Origin: Burkholderia puraquae
GTDB lineage: Bacteria; Pseudomonadota; Gammaproteobacteria; Burkholderiales; Burkholderiaceae
DNA: 64,000 nucleotides
Assembly: GCF_002099195.1 (NCBI RefSeq)
Contig: NZ_NBYX01000011.1
Coordinates: 1-64,000, forward strand
Direction of reading: 5' to 3'
Shown here: piece by piece, positions 34,366 through 42,047 of the stretch
Layout of the letters: every line of letters starts with the position of its first letter
Position numbering within the stretch: the first letter of the stretch is position 1
Notes under the pieces: model-generated
Database searches by the model: none
What the model saw: only the letters and a program-made list of their open reading frames with translations
Told to the model about the DNA's origin: nothing
Program-made: the position numbers and the translations under genes

Positions 34366-35658
34366 ATGCAATCTGCCGTCGTCGGCGCCGTGCGCGCTGC
34401 CGCCAGCCGCTACCGCTGGGCCGTCTGTGCGCTGCTGTTTTTCGCGACCGTCATCAACTACATGGATCGGCAGATCCTCGGCCTGCTTGCGCCGATGCTC
34501 CAGCACGACATCGGCTGGAGCCAGGTGCAGTACGGCCGCATCGTGATGGCGTTTTCCGCGTTCTATGCGCTGGGCCTGCTCGGCTTCGGGCGCATCGTCG
34601 ACCGGCTCGGCACGCGCATTTCGTACGCGCTGGCGATGCTGGTGTGGAGCATCGCCGCGATGCTGCACGCGGCGGTCGGCTCGGTGACGGGCTTCGCGTT
34701 CGTGCGCGCGCTGCTCGGGATCGGCGAGGGCGGCAACTTCCCGGCCGCGATCAAGACGACGGCCGAATGGTTCCCGCGCCGCGAACGCGCGCTCGCCACC
34801 GGCATCTTCAACTCGGGGGCGAACATCGGCGCGGTGTTCGCGCCGGCGATCATCCCGGCGATCGCGGTGGCCTACGGCTGGCGCGCGGCGTTCGTGATCA
34901 TCGGCGCGATCGGCCTCGTGTGGCTCGCGGTGTGGCTCGTGTTCTATCGCCAGGCCGATACGCGCGCGCTCGCTGCGGAATATGACGAGCCGCGCGACGA
35001 AGCGGAAGCGCTCGACGCGGCGAATGCGAATGCCGGTGCGCCGCGCTGGGGCGAGCTGATCCGCAAGCGCGAGACGTGGGCGTTCCTGATCGGCAAGTTC
35101 CTGACCGACCCGGTGTGGTGGTTCTACCTGTTCTGGCTGCCGAAGTGGCTCAACGAGTCGCGCGGGATGGACATGCAGCACATCGGCCTGCCGCTCGTCT
35201 GCATCTATGCGCTGACGACGGTCGGCAGCATCGGCGGCGGCTGGCTGTCGTCGATGCTGCTGCGCGCGGGCTGGAGCGTGAACGGCGCGCGCAAGACGGC
35301 AATGCTGATCTGCGCATGCTGCGTGCTGCCGATCGCGTTCGTGTCGCAGGTGCAGAGCCTGTGGGCCGCGGTGCTGATCGTCGGCCTCGCCGCCGCTGCG
35401 CACCAGGGCTGGTCGGCGAACCTGTTCACGACGGCGTCCGACCTGTTCCCGCGCCGCGCGGTGGCATCGGTGGTCGGCATCGGCGGGATGGCCGGTTCGA
35501 TCGGCGGCGTGCTGTTCTCGGAAGTGATCGGCCAGGTGCTGCAGCGCACGGGCCACTACTGGGTGCTGTTCGCGGTCGGCGCATCGGCCTACCTGATCGC
35601 GCTGGGCGTGATGCACGTGCTCACGCCGAAGATGAAGCCGGCGCAACTCGACGCGTGA
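34366..35658 (+). CDS. MFS transporter, ExuT-like hexuronate permease
   Basis: A 430-residue major facilitator protein of the anion:cation symporter branch: early INYMDRQILG and GFGRIVDRLGTRISY motifs, and GIGEGGNFPAAIKTTAEWFP, shared with hexuronate, glucarate and sulfonate carriers. Start at 34366 with ggaga upstream. It shares its operator type with the LacI gene and lies by the uronate dehydrogenase locus, so uronate uptake is likely. Confidence 0.85.
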   Translation: MQSAVVGAVRAAASRYRWAVCALLFFATVINYMDRQILGLLAPMLQHDIGWSQVQYGRIVMAFSAFYALGLLGFGRIVDRLGTRISYALAMLVWSIAAMLHAAVGSVTGFAFVRALLGIGEGGNFPAAIKTTAEWFPRRERALATGIFNSGANIGAVFAPAIIPAIAVAYGWRAAFVIIGAIGLVWLAVWLVFYRQADTRALAAEYDEPRDEAEALDAANANAGAPRWGELIRKRETWAFLIGKFLTDPVWWFYLFWLPKWLNESRGMDMQHIGLPLVCIYALTTVGSIGGGWLSSMLLRAGWSVNGARKTAMLICACCVLPIAFVSQVQSLWAAVLIVGLAAAAHQGWSANLFTTASDLFPRRAVASVVGIGGMAGSIGGVLFSEVIGQVLQRTGHYWVLFAVGASAYLIALGVMHVLTPKMKPAQLDA

Positions 35659-35684
35659 GTATGGGGCCGCGTGCCCGCAAGCGA

Positions 35685-35708
35685 ACGCGCCGCCCAAGGG
35701 CGGCGCGT
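35685..35708. terminator. bidirectional terminator between the transporter and LacI genes
   Basis: Strong stem acgcgccgccc aa gggcggcgcgt followed by tttcttt on the plus strand; the minus-strand side is less T-rich. It ends the transporter transcript and probably also the converging LacI transcript. Confidence 0.8.
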
Positions 35709-35736
35709 TTTCTTTTGACGACTCGGTGCAGCGAAC

Positions 35737-36729
35737 TCAGCCGGCCGCGGCCGTCGACGCGCGCATGATCAGCCGCGGCTCGAACGTCGAATAGCTCGCA
35801 TCGGTGCGCCCCGCGAGCGCATCGATCAGCTTCTGCATCGCGAGCTCGCCCATGTTCTCGCTCTGGATGTCGACGGTGGTGAGCGCGGGCGCCGCGTATT
35901 CGCCGTACGGCACGTTGTCGATGCCCGCGACCGACACATCCTGCGGCAGCCGGAAGCCGAGCGACGCGGCTTCCTTCATGAAGCCGAGCGCGATCAGGTC
36001 GTTGTAGCAGATCACGGCTTGCGGACGCTGCGGCCCGAGCATCACGCGCGAACACGCACGCTTGCCGGCTTCGGCGGTCGGGGCATGCGCGTCGTGCACG
36101 TCGAGCGTGAGCCCGGCTTCCGCGAGGCAGTCGCGCGCGCCCTGGATCCGCTCGTCGTTCACGCGCGCCGTGCCAAAGCCGAGATACGCGATGCGCGTGT
36201 GGCCGAGATTGAGCAGGTGGCGCGCGAGCATGTAGGTCGACAGCCGGTTGTCGATGCCGACGCTCGGAATCGGCAGGCCGGGGCTGCGACGCAGCAGCAC
36301 GAGCGGCTTGTTGAGGTCGAGCATCCAGCCGGCCTCTTCATCCGGCATCCGCGTGCTGACGATCAGCCCGTCGACGCGCTGCGCAAGCGCCTCGATCAGC
36401 GAGCGTTCGCGCGCCTGGTTCTCCTCGGTATCGACGAGCAGCAGCGTGTAGTCGTGCTGCAGCGCGACGCGGTTCGCCCCCTTCACCACGTTCGTGAAGT
36501 GCGGGTTGCTGATGTCGAGGATCACGAGGCCGATCGTGCGCGTGCGGCCGGTGATCATCGAGCGCGCGAGCGGGTTCGAACGGTAGCCGAGCCGGTCGAT
36601 CGCCTCCTTGAGCCGCGCTTCGACGGTCGGCGAGAAGCGCTGCGTGCCGTTCACGTACTTCGATACCGTCGCGACCGACACGCCGGCTTCCGCCGCCACG
36701 TCGCGGATCGTCGGGGAAACTTTTTTCAT
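35737..36729 (-). CDS. LacI-family regulator of the uronate locus
   Basis: A 330-residue LacI protein: helix-turn-helix SPTIRDVAAEAGVSVATVSK with the hinge, then the periplasmic-binding-like sugar domain (LVILDISNPHFTNVV, GIDNVPYGEYAAPALTTV). I choose ATG 36729 for a normal N-terminus; no ribosome site is clear, and an in-frame ATG at 36840 would add 37 residues. The operator at 36871-36884 lies upstream, so it probably represses itself, udh and the transporter. Confidence 0.85.
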   Translation of the reverse strand: MKKVSPTIRDVAAEAGVSVATVSKYVNGTQRFSPTVEARLKEAIDRLGYRSNPLARSMITGRTRTIGLVILDISNPHFTNVVKGANRVALQHDYTLLLVDTEENQARERSLIEALAQRVDGLIVSTRMPDEEAGWMLDLNKPLVLLRRSPGLPIPSVGIDNRLSTYMLARHLLNLGHTRIAYLGFGTARVNDERIQGARDCLAEAGLTLDVHDAHAPTAEAGKRACSRVMLGPQRPQAVICYNDLIALGFMKEAASLGFRLPQDVSVAGIDNVPYGEYAAPALTTVDIQSENMGELAMQKLIDALAGRTDASYSTFEPRLIMRASTAAAG

Positions 36730-36870
36730 TCGAAGGGTAACGTTTTCGTCCGATAACGCCGGATTGTGGCAGAAAAAGGGCACGCGCGGCCATGCGCCGA
36801 TATCGGGAAAGTGCGGATGGCTGCGAACGGGCTCGACCATTGACGTTCGGCGGCGCTCCCGCGTATAGTT

Positions 36871-36884
36871 GGAAAACGTTTTCC
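36871..36884. promoter_or_regulatory. LacI-family operator between lacI and udh
   Basis: Perfect 14-bp palindrome ggaaaacgttttcc in the divergent promoter region. It matches the site before the transporter at 34235-34248. Confidence 0.8.
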
Positions 36885-36935
36885 GATCCGGGCCAAATAC
36901 CAGATCGGCGTCCAGGTCAGATTCAAGGAGATTCG

Positions 36936-37060
36936 TTGACGTCCGCCGCCGCCTGCCTAAAGGCGGAGGATTCCCACACCTGGCGATGCACGTCCGCATC
37001 GGAGAATGTTCAACGCAGCGTTGGTATCTCGATCATGCACGACACCACATCCACTGCAGG
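36936..37060 (-). ncRNA. predicted omega/reRNA scaffold region at the tnpB 3' end
   Basis: In IS200/IS605 elements the guide RNA comes from the tnpB 3' end plus the right end, with the guide being the flanking DNA. This stretch holds the right-end hairpin and the TCAA boundary. The boundary inward is approximate. The guide would begin at 36935 and read leftward: CGAATCTCCTTGAATCTGAC. Inferred from element structure only. Confidence 0.35.
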
Positions 37061-37775
37061 CCCACTCTCTTACTCGCAGCCCCGCGATACCTTTCGGTCG
37101 CGTCGTGCTGCCTTTCGACCCGCACGACGAACAGGACTGGGTGGAACCGCTTTCGTCGACTTCCTCGAACGTGGCTCCGTGCGCGATCGCCTTGTAACGG
37201 AGCTTGTTTCGGAAGGACGACCGGGACGCGTCGTAGACGCTCCTCGCCATCCTGGTTCTGGCGAGTTTTGCGGCCGACACGTTGCCGGCCGCGATGTAAT
37301 CGAAACGCCGCACCAGATCGAGCGCGAGCTTGTGCTGGAAATCGGCACGGGCATCCTGCGCAAAATTGGTCCCATCCTTGATCTTGCCTTCTGGAAGCGG
37401 CCGACTATTGAACACGCGAAAGCTGTTGCCGGCGCAGCGAAATGCGTCGCCTTCCCGCTTCAGGTCACGGCCCTTCAGCGGCACCCAGCCAAGCGATTTC
37501 CTGCCGCGATAGCGCAGGGAGGGCCGGCGGCGCTGACTGCGCGACTTCGCGTATTGCTCGCACGTTGCATTGACCGTTCCGGAGTGAATGCCGAACTCCT
37601 TGCTGCTACCGGTGGTCAGCATGTTCAGATCAAAACCCGTGGGCCACTTCTTGTTCCACTTGAGCGCGTGCTTCTGCGTGTCGTTGCAGAAGTGCCAGAC
37701 GTAGTTCACCGCACGGCTCTGCTTGTTAAGCAGTCCGTTGAGCGATTTCACCCGGTAACGGTAGACAAGGATCAT
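36957..37775 (-). CDS. tnpB: TnpB with in-frame deletion of RuvC-I (predicted nuclease-dead)
   Basis: A 272-residue TnpB, shorter than the roughly 360-370 usual for its group. Residues 1-137 are the normal N-terminal recognition part (NDTQKHALKW, YRGRKSLGWVPLKGRDLKR, SRPLPEGKIKDGTNF). Then AQDAR joins directly to ADFQHKLALDLVRRFDY. The intervening part, which normally includes the RuvC-I GIDLG-type aspartate, is missing without frameshift. Later parts are kept: GNVSAAKLARTRMA, FEEVDESGSTQSC, zinc ribbon Cys215/218/240/243 and RuvC-III HDRDTNAALNI (Asp250). ATG 37775 has AGGA upstream. It may be a decaying relic or a DNA-binding-only protein. Confidence 0.8.
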   Translation of the reverse strand: MILVYRYRVKSLNGLLNKQSRAVNYVWHFCNDTQKHALKWNKKWPTGFDLNMLTTGSSKEFGIHSGTVNATCEQYAKSRSQRRRPSLRYRGRKSLGWVPLKGRDLKREGDAFRCAGNSFRVFNSRPLPEGKIKDGTNFAQDARADFQHKLALDLVRRFDYIAAGNVSAAKLARTRMARSVYDASRSSFRNKLRYKAIAHGATFEEVDESGSTQSCSSCGSKGSTTRPKGIAGLRVREWACSGCGVVHDRDTNAALNILRCGRASPGVGILRL

Positions 37776-37895
37776 GCCGGCCATCCTAACCCGTGGAAGA
37801 AGCTGCCTGTCAAGCGCACTCCTTTCACTCTCCGCCCCATGTCCCCAAGGAAGTTTCCTTGAGGGAAAGAGCGGAGTCTCTCGGAGCAAATCCTG

Positions 37896-38732
37896 ATGAA
37901 CGCCTCATCCACCGGCGCGCGCAAACCGTTCGGGCGCCTGTTGCTGACGGGCGCGGCCGGCAACCTCGGCCGCCAGTTGCGCGGCGCGCTCGCCGACTGG
38001 GCCGACGTCGTGCGCGTGAGCGACATCGCGACGCTCGGCGACGCGGCTGCGCATGAAGAAACCCGCGTCGTCGATCTGGCCGACCGGGCCGCGGTGATGC
38101 AGCTCGTCGACGGCGTGGACGCGATCGTCCACCTCGGCGGCATTTCGGTCGACGCGCCGTTCGACGATCTCGTCGGCGCGAACATCACCGGCACGTATAA
38201 CCTGTACGAAGCCGCGCGCAAGCACGGCGTGAAGCGCGTCGTGTTCGCGAGCTCGAACCATGCGATCGGCTTCCATCCGGTCACGGAAGTGCTCGACGCC
38301 GATTCGCCGCTGCGTCCCGACAGCCTGTATGGCGTGACGAAGTGCTTCGGCGAATCGCTGTCGCGCTACTACTTCGACCGCTTCGGGATCGAGACGGTGT
38401 GCCTGCGGATCGGCTCATCGTTCGAAGTGCCGAAGAATCCGCGCATGCTCGTCACGTTCCTCAGCTATCGCGACTTCATCGAGCTCGTGCGCTGCTCGCT
38501 GCTGACGAATCGCGTCGGGCACGCGATCGTGTACGGCGCGTCGGACAACCCGGTGAAGTGGTGGGACAACACGAAGGCCGGCTTCCTCGGCTTCCGCCCG
38601 CGCGACAGCTCCGAGCAGTTCGCCGGGTTGTTCCCGGTGACGGCGCCGACTGCCGATTACGACGATCCCGCGCAACGGTTCCAGGGCGGCGGGTTCGTCG
38701 TCGGCGAGCCGATGGAGCGGAAGGCTTCGTAA
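37896..38732 (+). CDS. udh: uronate dehydrogenase
   Basis: A 278-residue NAD-dependent SDR of the uronate dehydrogenase family: TGAAGNLGRQL cofactor loop (residues 18-28), ASSNHAIGF substrate loop, catalytic Tyr and Lys in SLYGVTKCFGE, and the FEVPKNPRMLVTFLSYRDF segment. It oxidises D-galacturonate or D-glucuronate to the aldaro-lactone. An IS1341-like element separates it from the LacI-controlled promoter; the element end supplies GGAG (37883-37886) 9 bases before the ATG as a substitute ribosome site. Confidence 0.92.
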   Translation: MNASSTGARKPFGRLLLTGAAGNLGRQLRGALADWADVVRVSDIATLGDAAAHEETRVVDLADRAAVMQLVDGVDAIVHLGGISVDAPFDDLVGANITGTYNLYEAARKHGVKRVVFASSNHAIGFHPVTEVLDADSPLRPDSLYGVTKCFGESLSRYYFDRFGIETVCLRIGSSFEVPKNPRMLVTFLSYRDFIELVRCSLLTNRVGHAIVYGASDNPVKWWDNTKAGFLGFRPRDSSEQFAGLFPVTAPTADYDDPAQRFQGGGFVVGEPMERKAS

Positions 38733-38751
38733 GCGTCGCCGGCGTCGCGAT

Positions 38752-39072
38752 TCAGCGCAGGATGTCGGTCGCCCTGTGCCGCTCGCCGACACCGTCGATC
38801 AGGATCAGCGGGCCGCTCGCGTGACGTGCGCGCAGCGGCTGGATCTGCCGGTACGCATTCGATGCGTACCAGGCGCGCGCCGTGTCGAGATCGGGAAACG
38901 CGATTGCGATCAGGTCGCCGCGCCATACGCCCTCACGTATCTCCGGCCGCGCGCCGTGAATCACGAAATGGCCGTCGAACGGCGCAAGCGTGCCGTCGAT
39001 GCGTTCGAGATACTCGACGACGTCGTCGCACATCTCGACGTCGTGCAGGTGGGCGATGGCGTAGGCGGTCAT
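38752..39072 (-). CDS. DUF1330-like small protein
   Basis: A 106-residue protein of the DUF1330 (dimeric alpha-beta barrel) type: TAYAIAHLHDVEMCDDVVEY, DGHFVIHGA, GDLIAIAFPDLDTARAWYAS. aggag lies 7-11 bases before the ATG at 39072. Function unknown; members resemble small monooxygenase-like barrels without known cofactor. Confidence 0.8.
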   Translation of the reverse strand: MTAYAIAHLHDVEMCDDVVEYLERIDGTLAPFDGHFVIHGARPEIREGVWRGDLIAIAFPDLDTARAWYASNAYRQIQPLRARHASGPLILIDGVGERHRATDILR

Positions 39073-39276
39073 GGCGGGCTCCTTGACGTGATGCGGTTCG
39101 TGCGTCGATGCAGCCATGATCGCGGCGCAGGCGGCGCGCGTCGATTACCTGTGACGTAAGCAAACCCGCACGGCTGCGGAAGTTTTCCCGCGCGTGCCGA
39201 CGGGCGCACCGCTCGTGCGGCGCGGCAGCGCCCGCGCCTGCCGCTTACCCGCATGCATCGTCAGCCAGTGCAGCCG

Positions 39277-39975
39277 TCAAGGCTGCTTGCTGCAAGCCGG
39301 ATCGGTGTTGCGCCGCTCGGGCGAATCGCACCAGTAACTCGGCCGCCACGCTTCGAACGTGACGGCTTTCGCCGCGTTGGCGCGCGTGACGTGCACCGGG
39401 TCGGCTTTCAGCACATCGCCGTTCGGGTCGTCGTTGAAGCGCCAGTTCCGGAACACCTCGCGATGGAACACCCACGTGCGATGCGCGGCGTCGTAGCGAA
39501 ACGTCACGCGGTCGCGCCAGTGGTTATGGCCCGCGAAGACGCCCTGTTCGACCGTGAACGTGCGCGGTTCGATCGTCAGCGCGTTCTCGGCAACGCCGTC
39601 CAGGTACGGGTCGCCCATCCCGCCTTCGTCGGCTTTCATGATCACGGTGTCGTTGCGCGCCGCGAGCCGATAGTGCCCGTCCGTGCCCGGCAGGAAGATC
39701 ATCAGCGGGCGCAGCGACGCCTTGCGCGTCGAATCGTCGGGCCGATGCGCGACGACGACATAGCCGATACGGGTGCTGTCGGTCAGGCGCCCTGACGCGG
39801 CATCCATCGCTTCGTAGCCGGCGGGAAGCTGCGCGACGATGTCGTCCGGAAGGTCGGGTGCGTCGGGGCAGGCGAACGAGGCAGGCGTATCGGCGCACGT
39901 CGTGGCGCAAGTGTTGCCGATGCTGAACGTCAGCAGCGCGGCGACGAGGAATCCTTTGATGCGGGGGATCGTCAT
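39277..39975 (-). CDS. exported hypothetical protein, 232 residues
   Basis: Begins MTIPRIKGFLVAALLTFSIG, a signal peptide, with cysteines soon after (TCATTCADTPASFACPDAP). The body is soluble (YVVVAHRPDD, IFLPGTDGHYRLAARNDTVI, FAGHNHWRDRVTFRYDAAH). The last third has WCDSPERRNTDPAC. Probably periplasmic with disulfides. I do not recognise a family; no ribosome site is obvious at 39975. Confidence 0.65.
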   Translation of the reverse strand: MTIPRIKGFLVAALLTFSIGNTCATTCADTPASFACPDAPDLPDDIVAQLPAGYEAMDAASGRLTDSTRIGYVVVAHRPDDSTRKASLRPLMIFLPGTDGHYRLAARNDTVIMKADEGGMGDPYLDGVAENALTIEPRTFTVEQGVFAGHNHWRDRVTFRYDAAHRTWVFHREVFRNWRFNDDPNGDVLKADPVHVTRANAAKAVTFEAWRPSYWCDSPERRNTDPACSKQP

Positions 39976-40079
39976 GCGGATCGGGTCATGAGGTTGCGCC
40001 GCGGAAGCCGGCGCACGCGCGTCGCCCCGTCTCGCCGTAGCGCGGGTTGGTTGTTCGTCGGGACGCGCAGTGTAACCGG

Positions 40080-40544
40080 TCATGCGCGCTTGCGCGTCGG
40101 CCGCGGGACGGCCGCGGGCATCGGCGCCGGCGGTTCGTCGGCCTGCAGGCACAGCCGGTCGAGCATGCGTTGCGCGGCGCCCGCGCAATCCTCGCCCTCC
40201 GGCTTGTTCACGATCTCCTCGATCAGCACCTGCAGATGTTGCCGGTTCTGCGCGAGACGCCGTTCGAGCAGCACGATTTCGTCGACCTTGTGCCGCAGCG
40301 CGGCCAGCAGTTCGTCGCGCGGCCACGCGCCGAGATCGGGCGGCAGCACCGCGCGGATTTCGTCGAGCGCGAAGCCCGCGCGCTGCGCACGGTCGATGAT
40401 CGCGAGCCGCGTCAACGCTTCCGGTCCGTATTCCCGATAGCCGTTTGCCTGCCGGCGGGCCGGTTCGAGCAGGCCGCTCGCTTCGTAGAAGCGGATGCGC
40501 GACGCCGCGATGCCGCTGGCCCGCGCCAGTTCGCCGATTTTCAT
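40080..40544 (-). CDS. MerR-family regulator
   Basis: A 154-residue MerR protein with the winged helix MKIGELARASGIAASRIRFY, RQANGYREY and the long dimer helix. Cysteines are near the end (GEDCAGAAQ, RLCLQAD), so a metal or oxidant could be sensed, but the sets do not match copper, mercury or zinc sensors. Divergent from an Old Yellow Enzyme-type gene across a promoter with the classic 19-bp MerR spacing. Confidence 0.88.
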   Translation of the reverse strand: MKIGELARASGIAASRIRFYEASGLLEPARRQANGYREYGPEALTRLAIIDRAQRAGFALDEIRAVLPPDLGAWPRDELLAALRHKVDEIVLLERRLAQNRQHLQVLIEEIVNKPEGEDCAGAAQRMLDRLCLQADEPPAPMPAAVPRPTRKRA

Positions 40545-40562
40545 GCCGTGCTCCAAAGGGGC

Positions 40563-40593
40563 TTGACCTTAAAGTTGACTTTAAAGTTATCGT
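40563..40593 (+). promoter_or_regulatory. MerR-type promoter with 19-bp spacer and central dyad
   Basis: TTGACC (40563-40568), a 19-base spacer and TATCGT (40588-40593). The spacer contains the perfect palindrome ttaaagttgactttaa (40569-40584). Over-long spacers with a dyad are the hallmark of MerR-activated promoters; it drives the oxidoreductase gene at 40622. Confidence 0.75.
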
Positions 40594-40621
40594 TGGGCAT
40601 CGTCAATCGAGGGTGCCCTCC

Positions 40622-41866
40622 ATGAACCTGTTTACGCCGCTGACACTGCCCAACGGGGCGGTGATTCCGAACCGTCTGGCCAAGGCCGCGATGGAAGAGA
40701 ACATGGCCGATGCGAACCACGCGCCGTCCGACGCGTTGCTGCGCCTGTACCAGGCGTGGGCCGACGGCCAGGTCGGCCTGATCCTGACCGGCAACGTGAT
40801 GGTGGACGGCCGCGCGATGACGGGGCCGAACGGCGTCGTGCTGGAGAGCGACGCGCATCTCGATCGCTTCCGCCGCTGGGCGCAGGTGGCGCGCTCGGGC
40901 GGCGCGCACGTGTGGATGCAGATCAATCACCCGGGGCGCCAGATGCAGGCGGCGCTCGGCCAGACGACGCTCGCGCCGTCGGCCGTGCCGCTCGCGCTCG
41001 GCGCGCTGTCGAAGCAGTTCCCGGTGCCGAAGGAGATGACCCAAGCCGATATCGCCGACGTGCAGCGGCGCTTCGTGCGCGCCGCGCAGCTTGCGGAGCA
41101 GGGCGGCTTCAATGGCGTGGAGATTCACGCGGCGCACGGCTATCTGCTGAGCCAGTTCCTGTCGCCGCTGACGAACCGCCGGCAGGATCGGTGGGGCGGC
41201 AGCATCGAGAATCGCGCGCGCCTGCTGCTCGATATCGTGCGGGAGGTGCGTGCAACGGTGTCGCCGGCATTTGCGGTCGCGGTCAAGCTGAACTCGGCCG
41301 ATTTCCAGCGCGGCGGCTTCAGCGCGGACGATGCGAAGCGCGTGGTCGAGCTGCTGAATCCGCTCGGCGTCGATCTCGTCGAACTGTCGGGCGGCAGCTA
41401 TGAAGTGCCGGCGATGCAGGGCGAGGCGCGCGACGGGCGCACGCTGGCCCGCGAAGCGTATTTCCTCGAATTCGCGCGTGACATCACGGCCGTCGCACGG
41501 ATGCCGCTGATGGTCACGGGCGGCATCCGGCGCCGCGCGGTTGCCGAGCAGGTGGTCGACAGCGGCGTGGCGATGGTCGGCATCGCGACCGCGCTGTCGA
41601 TCGAGCCGAACCTGCCGCGCGACTGGCGGGACGGCAAGGACAGCGCGCCGGTGCTGGAGCCGATCCGCTGGAGGAACAAGGCGCTGGGCGCGCTGGCCAA
41701 CATGGCCGTCGTCAAGTTTCAGCTCACGCGCCTCAGCGAAGGCCAGCCCACGCACCCGCAGGTGTCGCCGCTGCGCGCGCTGGTCAGGCAGCAACTGGCC
41801 GCGCAGTGCCAGACGCGGCGCTACCGGAAGTGGATGGCGGGGCGTGCGGCGGGCACGCGGGCGTGA
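40622..41866 (+). CDS. NADH:flavin oxidoreductase (Old Yellow Enzyme family)
   Basis: A 414-residue FMN-dependent oxidoreductase. The TIM-barrel starts with FTPLTLPNGAVIPNRLAKAA; substrate-binding HAAHGYLLSQFLSPLTNRR with its His pair and the later GIRRRAVAEQ phosphate-binding region are present. These enzymes reduce activated alkenes or quinones with NAD(P)H. Activation by the neighbouring MerR suggests induction by an electrophile. Confidence 0.88.
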   Translation: MNLFTPLTLPNGAVIPNRLAKAAMEENMADANHAPSDALLRLYQAWADGQVGLILTGNVMVDGRAMTGPNGVVLESDAHLDRFRRWAQVARSGGAHVWMQINHPGRQMQAALGQTTLAPSAVPLALGALSKQFPVPKEMTQADIADVQRRFVRAAQLAEQGGFNGVEIHAAHGYLLSQFLSPLTNRRQDRWGGSIENRARLLLDIVREVRATVSPAFAVAVKLNSADFQRGGFSADDAKRVVELLNPLGVDLVELSGGSYEVPAMQGEARDGRTLAREAYFLEFARDITAVARMPLMVTGGIRRRAVAEQVVDSGVAMVGIATALSIEPNLPRDWRDGKDSAPVLEPIRWRNKALGALANMAVVKFQLTRLSEGQPTHPQVSPLRALVRQQLAAQCQTRRYRKWMAGRAAGTRA

Positions 41867-42047
41867 CAGCGGTCATGCGGAGCCGGGTGGTTGGTCGCCC
41901 GGCGAGGTGTTCGTCGCACCGCTGCGCGCCGATCCACGGTGTGCATGCGGTGCGCGGGCGGCCGCGCATTCGCGGTGAGGTCGCGATGGACGTGCGCGCC
42001 GCAATGCATGTGCCGGCGGCACGCGCGTTGCACCGCATCGCGCCGCA

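Larger units (their letters stand above)
36936..37895 (-). mobile_element. IS1341-like (IS200/IS605 group) tnpB-only element inserted at the udh start
   Basis: A 960-bp segment carrying only a tnpB-type gene on the minus strand, with no tnpA, so it depends on a transposase elsewhere. The right end (element orientation) reads GGCGGCGGACGTCAA, with a TCAA end and a subterminal hairpin (36945-36971). The left part has the perfect hairpin caaggaa gt ttccttg (37846-37862). Removing 36936-37895 rejoins aaggagattcg to ATGAACGCC, a perfect ribosome site and start for udh; this is how the borders were set. The adjoining target motif would be TTCAT. No target duplication, as expected for this group. 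Confidence 0.8.
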
